In this document: piece by piece, positions 1 to 5,312 of the stretch
Position numbering within the stretch: the first letter of the stretch is position 1
Layout: the number at the start of each line of letters is the position of its first letter
Assembly (NCBI GenBank): GCA_030038955.1
Contig: JASHQV010000438.1
Span: forward strand, 1 to 5,312
Direction of reading: 5' to 3'
Source of the DNA: Solirubrobacteraceae bacterium
GTDB taxonomy: Bacteria; Actinomycetota; Thermoleophilia; Solirubrobacterales; Solirubrobacteraceae
Length of the DNA stretch: 5,312 nucleotides
Made by a program: the position numbers and the translations under genes
The notes under the pieces: generated by a model
The model's database searches: none
Told to the model about the DNA's origin: nothing
Seen by the model: the letters and a program-made list of their open reading frames with translations, nothing else

Positions 1-1195
1 ACGGCACAGCCACGGCGAGGGCGACCGCGACCGTGACCGCGAGCCAGAGCGTTGTGTCGAGACCAAGCACTGATCCTGCGAGTACGCCGGCTAGCGTGTA
101 CCCAATCGGCGTGAACGCGAGCGCGAACAGCCAGTCATAGGCGACGACTCTGGAGAGCAGCTCCGTCGGCACGAGTCGCTGCAGTGTCGTCTCCCAAAGG
201 GTGTTCACGAGCGTCAGCTGTCCTCCGGCGAAGACCGCGGCGAGGGCGACCAACAGCGGTTGGGCGTGCAATGCGAGTAGTGCGAGCGGAATCGCGAACA
301 GCCCAACAAGCAGCAGCGAGACCAGCAGCGGGCGCCGTGGGCGCACGCGGAGCGACAGCAGCCCACCGCCGATCGCTCCGAGACCGAAGAACGCGAGGAT
401 CAGGCCCCATGCTCCCGAGCCCCCCAAGTGTGCCCTGGCGATCGCTGGGCCAACGACCATGAACGGCGCGAACACCAAAGCGTTTACCAGCGCGGCCACC
501 ACGTTCGCGCTGATCAGCCACCGCCGCGAGCGAAACTCGCTCCACCCCGCGCGCAGCTCCCGCAAGAAGCTCTCCGCCTGGGCGGGTCTGGTTGACGTCG
601 GCGACAGAGCTGACAGACACGCTGCGCTGATCGCGAACGTACCGGCGTCAGCGGCGATCGCGGCCCCGGCCTGGATCGCCGCGACCAGCACTCCCGCGAT
701 CGCTGGCCCGACCACGTTGCCGAGCGATTGCGCGCCCAGCCGCAGCGCGTTTGCCTGCTGAAGCTCTCGACGGCTTACCGTCTCGGACACGAGGCCCGTT
801 ACCGCGGGATTGAAGAATGCGGTAGCAGTCCCGTGCACCGCCTGCAGCAGCAATAGCTCCGACAAGTGCGCGCTGTCGGATAGCAGCAGCGCGGCGAGGA
901 GTCCCTGACTTGCAAAGCGCACCAAGTCCGCGGTCACCATCACCAGCCGACGCGGCAACCGATCGGCGAACACACCGCCGACGATCAAGAAGCACGCCAG
1001 CGGTGCGTAGTGTGCGGTCATCGCGATACCGACGTCCGCGACCGATCCCGTCAGCCGCAGGACCGCGAACGAGATCGCGACCGGCACCATGCCGTCGCCG
1101 ATGAACGAGCTCGCCTGCCCTACGAGGAGCAGCCGATAGTTGCGCTCGCCCAGGGGCCCGAGCGACCTCGCGAGCCGGGCAATCACGGCGTCCAC
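1..1195 (-). CDS. MFS transporter, DHA3/MFS_3-like drug-efflux type (3' end cut by window edge)
   Basis: This is a predicted 12-helix inner-membrane transporter of the major facilitator superfamily, probably a proton-coupled exporter of small molecules. I translated 398 codons that stay open to the left edge; families of this kind are usually about 400-430 residues, so only the last few residues and the stop are missing. The N-terminus is short and polar, then hydrophobic segments follow regularly. Residues 73-84 read GGVFADRLPRRL, the loop 2-3 MFS signature (G, D78, R79, R82, R83). Residues 159-170 read GNVVGPAIAGVL, a good match to antiporter motif C in helix 5. A polar stretch at about 198-225 is the central cytoplasmic loop. 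The GTG at 1195 is chosen because the typical N-terminus (GERNYRLLLVGQ) follows; a GTG at 1186 with GGTGG six bases upstream is equally possible. The frame stays open upstream to a stop at 1478-1480, but that extension does not look coding. Third codon positions carry more A/T (about 18% in the codons I counted) than the pyrophosphatase gene. The substrate is unknown. Confidence 0.9.
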   Translation of the reverse strand, partial: MDAVIARLARSLGPLGERNYRLLLVGQASSFIGDGMVPVAISFAVLRLTGSVADVGIAMTAHYAPLACFLIVGGVFADRLPRRLVMVTADLVRFASQGLLAALLLSDSAHLSELLLLQAVHGTATAFFNPAVTGLVSETVSRRELQQANALRLGAQSLGNVVGPAIAGVLVAAIQAGAAIAADAGTFAISAACLSALSPTSTRPAQAESFLRELRAGWSEFRSRRWLISANVVAALVNALVFAPFMVVGPAIARAHLGGSGAWGLILAFFGLGAIGGGLLSLRVRPRRPLLVSLLLVGLFAIPLALLALHAQPLLVALAAVFAGGQLTLVNTLWETTLQRLVPTELLSRVVAYDWLFALAFTPIGYTLAGVLAGSVLGLDTTLWLAVTVAVALAVAVP

Positions 1196-1518
1196 CGTAC
1201 AGACGGAGGCGTGCGTCGGCTGCCACGATCCTGCGCCGCCCGAGCGGTGACAGCCGCCCGGGCAGCCGATCGGGGAGGCCTGGGCAAGCGGCCGAAGCTC
1301 GCCGACCTTGAGCGCGGTCAGTAGCTCCCGCGCGTCCCCTGCGCGAGCACCGCACCCGCCGTACGCTCGATTGAGCCGAGCTGGCTGCGGGCGCCGCCTG
1401 ACGGTCCATCCACAGCTGACTGCACGACTGGGACGTTCGCGACCAGCCAAGCACTCCCATTGCCCAGAAATGGGTTGCTACTCTGACGCTAGTCTCAAAC
1501 GTCACTTCCAGGTCACCG
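1196..1518. other. Gene-free stretch between the divergent transporter and the small ORF
   Basis: I find no convincing coding sequence here. Long open frames exist on both strands but are rich in Arg, Ala and Gly and resemble no protein I know. The minus frame of the transporter continues open to 1478, so an N-terminal extension from a TTG at 1450 cannot be strictly excluded. The translated extension is low-complexity and lacks a recognisable domain. The right end (about 1450-1518) is less GC-rich and probably holds the promoter of the small plus-strand gene. A small CCCA-GAAA-TGGG hairpin lies at 1463-1474. Confidence 0.5.
1490..1495 (+). promoter_or_regulatory. Possible -10 element upstream of the small ORF
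   Basis: TAGTCT fits the loose actinobacterial TAnnnT -10 pattern and lies in a locally less GC-rich stretch. A start about seven bases downstream would give a leader of roughly 17 bases carrying the AGGT ribosome-binding match at 1510-1513. I see no convincing -35 hexamer at normal spacing, so the call is weak. Confidence 0.25.
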
Positions 1519-1713
1519 ATGCCAGATCAACAGCCCGACGACACATCCGGCAAGCGCTCTGTCGTAAGCGCGAACGATCTCCTCGTCTGGCTGCAGGAGC
1601 TGATCGACGCCAAGCCGCAGGACGCAGGCGTTTCGCTCGAGTGGTCAGTCCCGGCCTATTTCCTGGGAGATATGAACGTCGTGGCAAGCCTGAGCCTGCT
1701 CGCGACCGCCTGA
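1519..1713 (+). CDS. Small hypothetical protein (64 aa)
   Basis: I do not recognise this protein. It begins with a polar N-terminus (MPDQQPDDTSGKR). A helix-like segment follows (about residues 18-31, ANDLLVWLQELIDA). The C-terminus is more hydrophobic, including YFLGDMNVVASLSLL at about 47-61. Support for coding is compositional: by my count about 70%, 41% and 78% of codons have G or C at positions 1, 2 and 3, the pattern of a true gene in high-GC DNA. AGGT at 1510-1513 sits five bases before the ATG as a modest ribosome-binding site. A strong hairpin follows 33 bases after the stop. It has no operon partner: the transporter is divergent and pncA is convergent. It could be an intact small protein or the remnant of a larger one; the hydrophobic tail is too short to call a membrane segment firmly. 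Confidence 0.55.
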   Translation: MPDQQPDDTSGKRSVVSANDLLVWLQELIDAKPQDAGVSLEWSVPAYFLGDMNVVASLSLLATA

Positions 1714-1746
1714 GCGTTCACGCGCAGCGGGCATTCCTGACTTCCA

Positions 1747-1775
1747 TCGCCGCGGGCGCCGGTTGCCTGCGGCGG
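1747..1775. terminator. Strong hairpin between convergent genes, candidate bidirectional terminator
   Basis: CGCCGCGGGC (1748-1757) pairs with GCCTGCGGCG (1765-1774) around a seven-base loop, giving a ten-pair stem with one G-U pair; a further U-G pair can form at 1747/1775. It lies 33 bases past the stop of the small plus-strand ORF and about 115 bases past the stop of pncA on the other strand. Neither side has a T-run, which is common for high-GC actinobacterial terminators but leaves the function unproven. The rest of the 1714-1889 gap holds no gene I can support; a 12-base perfect palindrome, CGGCGATCGCCG, lies at 1867-1878. Confidence 0.5.
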
Positions 1776-1889
1776 CGTGCAGATGCTTGCGTCGAGATAC
1801 AGGCTAATCGACCGCTGCAACGACACCCCTACGCGACGCACTCCTTCGAGACGTCGCTGACCGCAGCGGCGATCGCCGAATCGTGACCG

Positions 1890-2456
1890 TCAGTCGGCGT
1901 CGTGCCGGCTGAGATCCGTGATCCTGGCACCGAGGCTGCGCAGCTCGTCGAGCGCGCGGGCGCCGTCGCCGGGCGAGGCGTCTACGGCGCGGGTGGCGGA
2001 GGTGTCGATCGTGACCGCGAACCCTCTTGCGAGCGCGTCGCGGGCCGTGTTCAGCACGCAGTAGTCGGTCGCCAGCCCGACGACGGTGACCGCGGTGACG
2101 CCCCGCGTGCGCAGCAGGCACTCGAGCTGTTCGCTCTCGAATGCGGAGTAGCCGTCTGTGTCGCGACGCTGGCCCTTGTCGATGATCGCGTCGAGCGACG
2201 CGAGCTCGAGCGCAGGGTGCAGCTGCGCCCCGTCGGTGTCGCTGACACAGTGCGGCGGCCACGGCCCGCCGTAGCGGCGGAACGACGTGTGGTCCGGTGG
2301 ATGCCAGTCCCGAGTGGCGACCACTGGCCGGTAGCGCGGATCGCGGGCGAGCTCGTTCAGGCGTGCGGCGATCTCGTCGCCGTGCGGGACTGCGAGCGCG
2401 CCATCCGGCGGCGTGAAATCACGCTGGAAGTCGACGATGATCAGCGCCTCGGTCAT
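1890..2456 (-). CDS. pncA: Nicotinamidase (pyrazinamidase), isochorismatase-like hydrolase
   Basis: This cytoplasmic enzyme is predicted to deamidate nicotinamide to nicotinate and ammonia, the first step of the NAD salvage route through nicotinate. Numbering from the ATG at 2456 (188 residues, normal for the family), the catalytic triad is complete: D9 in IIVDFQRDF, K94 in IIDKGQ, and C133 in GLATDYCV. The metal-binding set is also present: D50, H52 and H56 in RDWHPPDH, and H69 in WPPHC. GYSAF at 102-106 is typical of nicotinamidases. The start is uncertain. The ATG matches the usual short N-terminus, but AGGA is 12 bases upstream. An in-frame GTG at 2483 would add nine residues and has GGGA six bases upstream. 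The gene is divergent from the pyrophosphatase, with 64 bases between them, so the two may share a regulatory region. Codon use is mostly G/C-ending and native in character. Confusion with another isochorismatase-family amidase is unlikely given the motifs. Confidence 0.93.
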   Translation of the reverse strand: MTEALIIVDFQRDFTPPDGALAVPHGDEIAARLNELARDPRYRPVVATRDWHPPDHTSFRRYGGPWPPHCVSDTDGAQLHPALELASLDAIIDKGQRRDTDGYSAFESEQLECLLRTRGVTAVTVVGLATDYCVLNTARDALARGFAVTIDTSATRAVDASPGDGARALDELRSLGARITDLSRHDAD

Positions 2457-2506
2457 CGAACAGCTAGATCCTGCCACGATCACCGCACATCCCGCGGCGG
2501 CTGCTG

Positions 2507-2512
2507 GATAAT
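2507..2512 (+). promoter_or_regulatory. Candidate -10 element (GATAAT) for a leaderless pyrophosphatase transcript
   Basis: GATAAT matches the -10 consensus at five of six positions and stands out in a GC-rich gap. Its end is eight bases from the GTG start at 2521, so transcription would begin at or next to the start codon. No -35 match is evident at 17 bases upstream. Confidence 0.45.
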
Positions 2513-2520
2513 GGCAATCA

Positions 2521-4137
2521 GTGCCAACCGTCTACGTCACCGGCCACCGCAACCCCGACACCGACGCGATCGCCTCCGCGATCGGCTACGCCGAGCTGAA
2601 GCGCCGACTCGATCCCAAGCTCGACTGGATCCCGGTGCGCCTCAGCAACATCAACGCCCAGACGCGCTGGGTGCTGGAGCAGAGCCACAGCCCCGAGCCC
2701 GAGCTGCTGCCGCACGTGCTCCTGCGGGCGACCGACGTGATGGAGACCGAGTTTCCCAGCATCGACGCCGAGGAGCCGGTCCGGCAGGCCGGGCTGGCGA
2801 TGTCGCAGGCCAATCTCGACGTGGTTCCGGTGATCGGCGACGAAGGCGCGCTGGTCGGCGTGGTGACGAGTCGCGCGCTCGCGCGCAGCTACATCCGCGA
2901 GAGCCGGCAGAGCTCGGCGCTGCGCGAGGCCACCTACGTCGAAGCCGTCCGCGAGGTGCTCGACGGGGAGCTGATCACGGGCGATAACCGCCAGCTGTCC
3001 GGGCGCGTGTGGGTGCACTCGATGGACGCCGAGACCGGCAGCGCCGTTTCCGAGGGCGATGTCGTCGTAGTCGGCGATCGCACGGACGCGCAGCGCCTGT
3101 GCATCGAGCTTGGCGCGGGCTTGCTGGTGCTGTCCAACGACTCACGCCCGGACGCGAAGACCGTGTCGCTGGCCGAGAAGCACGGGACGGCGATGATCGT
3201 CTCGCCGCTCGACAGCTACGTGTCGGGCCGGATGATCACGCTGGCGGTGCCGTGCCGGGCTCTGATGGAGGCCGACCCGTTGGTCTGCGAGGCCGACGAG
3301 CTGATCAGCGATGTGTCCGAGCAGGTCCGGGAAGTCCACTACGGAGCGGCCGTCGTGATCGACAGCCGGCGCCGGCCGATTGGGCTGATCACCCGCTCCG
3401 ATCTCGTCGATCCACCCCGGCGGCGGGTGCTGCTGGTCGACCACGCCGAGCAGTCTCAGAGCGTGACCGGCGTCGAGCAGGCGGAGATCGTCGAGATCTT
3501 GGACCACCATCACGTCGGCTCGATCGAGACGCACGTGCCGGTGCTGGCAACGTTCGACCCAGTTGGATCCACCTCGACGCTGGTCGTCGAGCGATTCCGC
3601 CAGAACGGAATGGAGCCGAGCAGCGCCACCGCGAAGACGCTGCTCGGCGCGGTCGTGTCCGACACCGTGATCCTCAACTCCCCGACCGCGACCGAACGCG
3701 ATCGGGCGGTAGTCGCCTACCTCGAGCGGGTCCTCGACCTCGACGCCCGCGAGTTCGGGCGCGAGATGTTCGAGGCAACCGCCGACGTCTCCGGGCTGAC
3801 GGCGGAGGAGATCATCACCCGAGACGCCAAGAGCTACCAGACGGCCGCCGGGCAGCCGATCCGGATCGCCCAGGTGGAGGTCGTCGGTCAGTCGCTGATG
3901 GACCGCAAGGACGAGCTGCTGGAGGCGATGGAGGAGGAGCGCAGCAAGCAGCAGCTGCACGTGTTCGCGCTGATGATCACCGACGTGCTCGATCAGAACA
4001 CGCAGCTGCTCGTGGCCGGCGACGTCGCGCCGGTGGCGCGCGCGTTCGGCAAGGAGGCCACCGACAGCGTGATCGACCTGCCCGATGTGATGAGCCGCAA
4101 GAAGCAGGTCGCGCCGGAGCTGCTCGAGGCGATGTGA
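2521..4137 (+). CDS. ppaC: CBS-domain family II inorganic pyrophosphatase (manganese/cobalt-dependent type)
   Basis: This enzyme is predicted to hydrolyse pyrophosphate to two phosphates in the cytoplasm, under allosteric control by adenine nucleotides. Its 538 residues match the roughly 540-550 of family members with the full regulatory insert. Domains in order: N-terminal part of the DHH domain (about 1-60) with H9, D13, D15 in HRNPDTD; CBS1 (about 66-125); DRTGG domain (about 135-245), whose signature reads GDRTDAQ; CBS2 (about 246-300); rest of the DHH domain with D307-H308 (VDHAEQSQS), D328-H329-H330, and D381 in VVSDTVILNSPT; then DHHA2 with the substrate-binding S525-R526-K527-K528. 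All expected metal ligands are present. In related clostridial enzymes AMP/ADP inhibit, and diadenosine polyphosphates activate through the DRTGG form. The GTG start is fixed by an in-frame TAA at 2509-2511 and by the need to keep H9. No Shine-Dalgarno precedes it. Codons are almost wholly G/C-ending (about 3-5% A/T in two samples). Confidence 0.96.
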   Translation: MPTVYVTGHRNPDTDAIASAIGYAELKRRLDPKLDWIPVRLSNINAQTRWVLEQSHSPEPELLPHVLLRATDVMETEFPSIDAEEPVRQAGLAMSQANLDVVPVIGDEGALVGVVTSRALARSYIRESRQSSALREATYVEAVREVLDGELITGDNRQLSGRVWVHSMDAETGSAVSEGDVVVVGDRTDAQRLCIELGAGLLVLSNDSRPDAKTVSLAEKHGTAMIVSPLDSYVSGRMITLAVPCRALMEADPLVCEADELISDVSEQVREVHYGAAVVIDSRRRPIGLITRSDLVDPPRRRVLLVDHAEQSQSVTGVEQAEIVEILDHHHVGSIETHVPVLATFDPVGSTSTLVVERFRQNGMEPSSATAKTLLGAVVSDTVILNSPTATERDRAVVAYLERVLDLDAREFGREMFEATADVSGLTAEEIITRDAKSYQTAAGQPIRIAQVEVVGQSLMDRKDELLEAMEEERSKQQLHVFALMITDVLDQNTQLLVAGDVAPVARAFGKEATDSVIDLPDVMSRKKQVAPELLEAM

Positions 4138-4148
4138 GCGGCGCGGCC

Positions 4149-4226
4149 CTGCAGCGCGCCTGACGCGCGCTCGGGCCGACCAGCCGACGCGCGAACGCTG
4201 CAGCACGCCTGACCGCCTGTCGAGCC
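4149..4226. repeat. Imperfect direct repeat in the ppaC-ubiA gap
   Basis: CTGCAGCGCGCCTGAC at 4149-4164 recurs as CTGCAGCACGCCTGAC at 4198-4213, 15 of 16 bases identical and offset by 49. Similarity continues weakly to 4177/4226 (TCGGGCC versus TCGAGCC). It may be the trace of a small tandem duplication. Confidence 0.5.
4153..4171 (+). terminator. Candidate terminator hairpin after ppaC
   Basis: AGCGCGC (4153-4159) pairs with GCGCGCT (4165-4171) around the five-base loop CTGAC, a seven-pair stem starting 16 bases after the ppaC stop. No T-run follows. It could limit read-through into the downstream ubiA-like gene, or be chance structure in GC-rich DNA. Confidence 0.3.
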
Positions 4227-4291
4227 TTGCATCGCGGGATGCTCGTTGCGCCGGGCAGGCGATTTGGCACGCACGCAGAAATGGCCTGCCG

Positions 4292-5179
4292 ATGCCGCAA
4301 GCCTCGACCGTCAGTGCCCCGCTCGCCGTCGCAGACGCCCGCGCCTGGGTGCGCGCGCTCCGCTGCCGCGAGTGGAGCAAGAACCTGCTGGTGCTGGCGA
4401 TCCCAGCGGCCGCCGCGGCGCTGGGCCACACGGTTGTAGCCGGACGCGCAGCGCTGGCGCTGATGATCCTGTGCCTGCTGTCGAGCGCCGTCTACCTGAT
4501 CGACGACGTCGTCGACCTCGACGAGGACCGCAGCGATCCGGTCAGGCGCCTGCATCCCATCGCGGCGGGGACGATCGAGCCCGCCGAGGCGATGATCGCC
4601 GCCGGAGGGTGCCTGTTCGTGGCGCTGATCAGCGCCGCCGTCGTCGATCTGCGGCTGCTGATCGTCGCGCTGCTGTACGCCTCCCTCAACCTGATCCACA
4701 CCGGCTGGGCGAGCCGCGTGCCGCTGGCCGACCTGAGCACGGTCGCCGGCTGCTTCCTGTTGCGGACGCTGGCCGGCGGAGCCGCCACCGGGATCCCGAT
4801 CTCGCCGTGGTTGGTAGCCGTGGTGGCGCTGGCGGCGCTGGTGGTGGCCGCCGGCAAGCGCTACACCAGCGTGATCGATGCGGCCGCCCGCAATCAGCAC
4901 GCGGTGCTGCGCAGCTACGATCCCCAGGCTCTGCGCCGGATCGGGTGCGTCGCCTGCGGCGCCGCGCTGATCGCCTACGCGGTCTGGGCGATCCAGAGCG
5001 GAGCGGGCGCCGTGAGCCTGCGCGGGCTCAGCTTGATGCCGTTCGCGGCGGCGCTGATCCGCTACCTGACGCTCGCGGACCGGGGCGAGGGGAAGGCGCC
5101 CGAGCGCCTGCTGCTGACGGATCGGCCACTGCAGCTTGCAGCGGCGCTGTGGCTGGGTCTGTTCCTCGCGGGCGCCTGA
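4292..5179 (+). CDS. ubiA: UbiA-superfamily prenyltransferase, decaprenyl-phosphate phosphoribosyltransferase-like
   Basis: This polytopic membrane enzyme is predicted to transfer 5-phosphoribose from PRPP to a polyprenyl phosphate, releasing pyrophosphate; in mycobacteria the family (Rv3806c) starts decaprenyl-phosphoryl-arabinose synthesis. Features in order: the REWSKN segment (26-31), like the family's RPRQWVKN; the first Asp-rich motif with D71, D72, D75 and D79, continuing to HPIAAG (88-93); the second motif region (129-147), ending at D147; LLRTLAGGAATGIPISPW (156-173), very characteristic of this branch; GKRY (188-191); and APERLLLTDRPLQ near the C-terminus. Hydrophobic segments run throughout, and 295 residues is a normal length. 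Several conserved positions differ: Asn to Asp at 71, His to Asp at 82, Lys to Arg at 85, and the second-motif YS..LK reads HT..AS. The ATG has no obvious ribosome-binding site; a GTG at 4349 is a weaker alternative. It lies 154 bases after ppaC on the same strand, so co-transcription is possible but not shown. Confidence 0.85.
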   Translation: MPQASTVSAPLAVADARAWVRALRCREWSKNLLVLAIPAAAAALGHTVVAGRAALALMILCLLSSAVYLIDDVVDLDEDRSDPVRRLHPIAAGTIEPAEAMIAAGGCLFVALISAAVVDLRLLIVALLYASLNLIHTGWASRVPLADLSTVAGCFLLRTLAGGAATGIPISPWLVAVVALAALVVAAGKRYTSVIDAAARNQHAVLRSYDPQALRRIGCVACGAALIAYAVWAIQSGAGAVSLRGLSLMPFAAALIRYLTLADRGEGKAPERLLLTDRPLQLAAALWLGLFLAGA

Positions 5180-5234
5180 GACGCCGGCACCAGGACGTCC
5201 GCCAGCCGCACCAGGCCGACCGCCCCGCCGGCAG

Positions 5235-5312
5235 CTACCGCGCCGCCATCGCCAGCGCCGGCGCCTCGCCCCACAGCTGCTCGAGGCGGTAGAACTCGCG
5301 CAGCTCGGGCGT
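5235..5312 (-). CDS. C-terminal end of an unidentified protein (5' part beyond window)
   Basis: Only the last 25 codons and the TAG stop (5235-5237) lie in the window. The residues end in EFYRLEQLWGEAPALAMAAR. All 25 codons end in G or C, matching ppaC and ubiA, and the amphipathic, aromatic-bearing sequence reads like a real C-terminal helix. The gene converges on ubiA with 55 bases between the stops. I cannot assign a family from this fragment. Confidence 0.55.
   Translation of the reverse strand, partial: TPELREFYRLEQLWGEAPALAMAAR

Noticed and set aside
20..45. Hexamer-like tandem repeat (GCGACC/GTGACC)
   Set aside because: It lies inside the transporter frame and encodes an alternating Val-Ala membrane helix, so codon repetition explains it.
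648..1505. Long minus-strand open frame overlapping the transporter start
   Set aside because: It is out of frame with the transporter, very rich in Arg, Gly and Ala, and shows no domain; it is a shadow of the real gene, whose own frame gives clear MFS motifs.
1308..1886. Long plus-strand open frame covering the gap and the small ORF
   Set aside because: Its translation is Arg/Ala-rich without a recognisable domain and overlaps the better-supported small ORF in another frame. A faint integrase-like HSFET string near its end is not enough.
2484..2520. TTGCCA on the minus strand (2512-2517) as a -35 for pncA
   Set aside because: The hexamer matches well, but at normal spacing the -10 position reads CGGGAT, which is too poor to support a promoter call.
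1902..2987. Long plus-strand open frame antisense to pncA and entering ppaC
   Set aside because: pncA and ppaC both have complete catalytic motifs in their own frames; this one is Arg-rich and motif-free.
3142..4431. Long minus-strand open frame antisense to ppaC
   Set aside because: It is a typical antisense shadow of a high-GC gene, rich in His, Arg, Gln and Asp, with no domain.
5171..5185. GGCG/CGCC hairpin over the ubiA stop codon
   Set aside because: The stem has only four pairs with a seven-base loop and no T-run, which is expected by chance in DNA this rich in GC.

Overview
This 5.3 kb window is high-GC bacterial DNA. The core genes end almost every codon in G or C. The gene content (a two-domain regulated pyrophosphatase and a decaprenyl-phosphate phosphoribosyltransferase-like UbiA protein) suggests a high-GC actinobacterial lineage, perhaps Thermoleophilia/Solirubrobacterales-like. 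That placement is an inference from composition and gene types, not from a marker gene.

Layout. Positions 1-1195 (minus strand) hold nearly all of an MFS efflux-type transporter that runs off the left edge before its stop codon. Positions 1196-1518 are a gene-free stretch. Positions 1519-1713 (plus) hold a small unrecognised protein of 64 residues with a high-GC coding signature. A strong hairpin at 1747-1775 lies between it and the convergent nicotinamidase gene pncA (1890-2456, minus). pncA is divergent from a long gene at 2521-4137 (plus), a family II inorganic pyrophosphatase carrying the CBS-DRTGG-CBS regulatory insert. After a 154-base gap with a hairpin and an imperfect direct repeat comes a UbiA-superfamily prenyltransferase (4292-5179, plus) resembling decaprenyl-phosphate phosphoribosyltransferase. 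The last 78 bases are the C-terminal end of a convergent minus-strand gene that I cannot name.

Possible shared theme. The UbiA-type enzyme is predicted to use PRPP and release pyrophosphate. Nicotinamidase feeds nicotinate to a phosphoribosyltransferase (not in this window) that also releases pyrophosphate. The CBS pyrophosphatase removes pyrophosphate under adenine-nucleotide control. The link is inferred from family biochemistry and adjacency only.

I see no CRISPR array, RNA gene, insertion sequence or phage gene. The most checkable points are a probable leaderless start for the pyrophosphatase, substitutions at conserved positions of the UbiA protein, a change in codon composition between the left 1.7 kb and the rest, and an excess of the octamer GCGATCGC.
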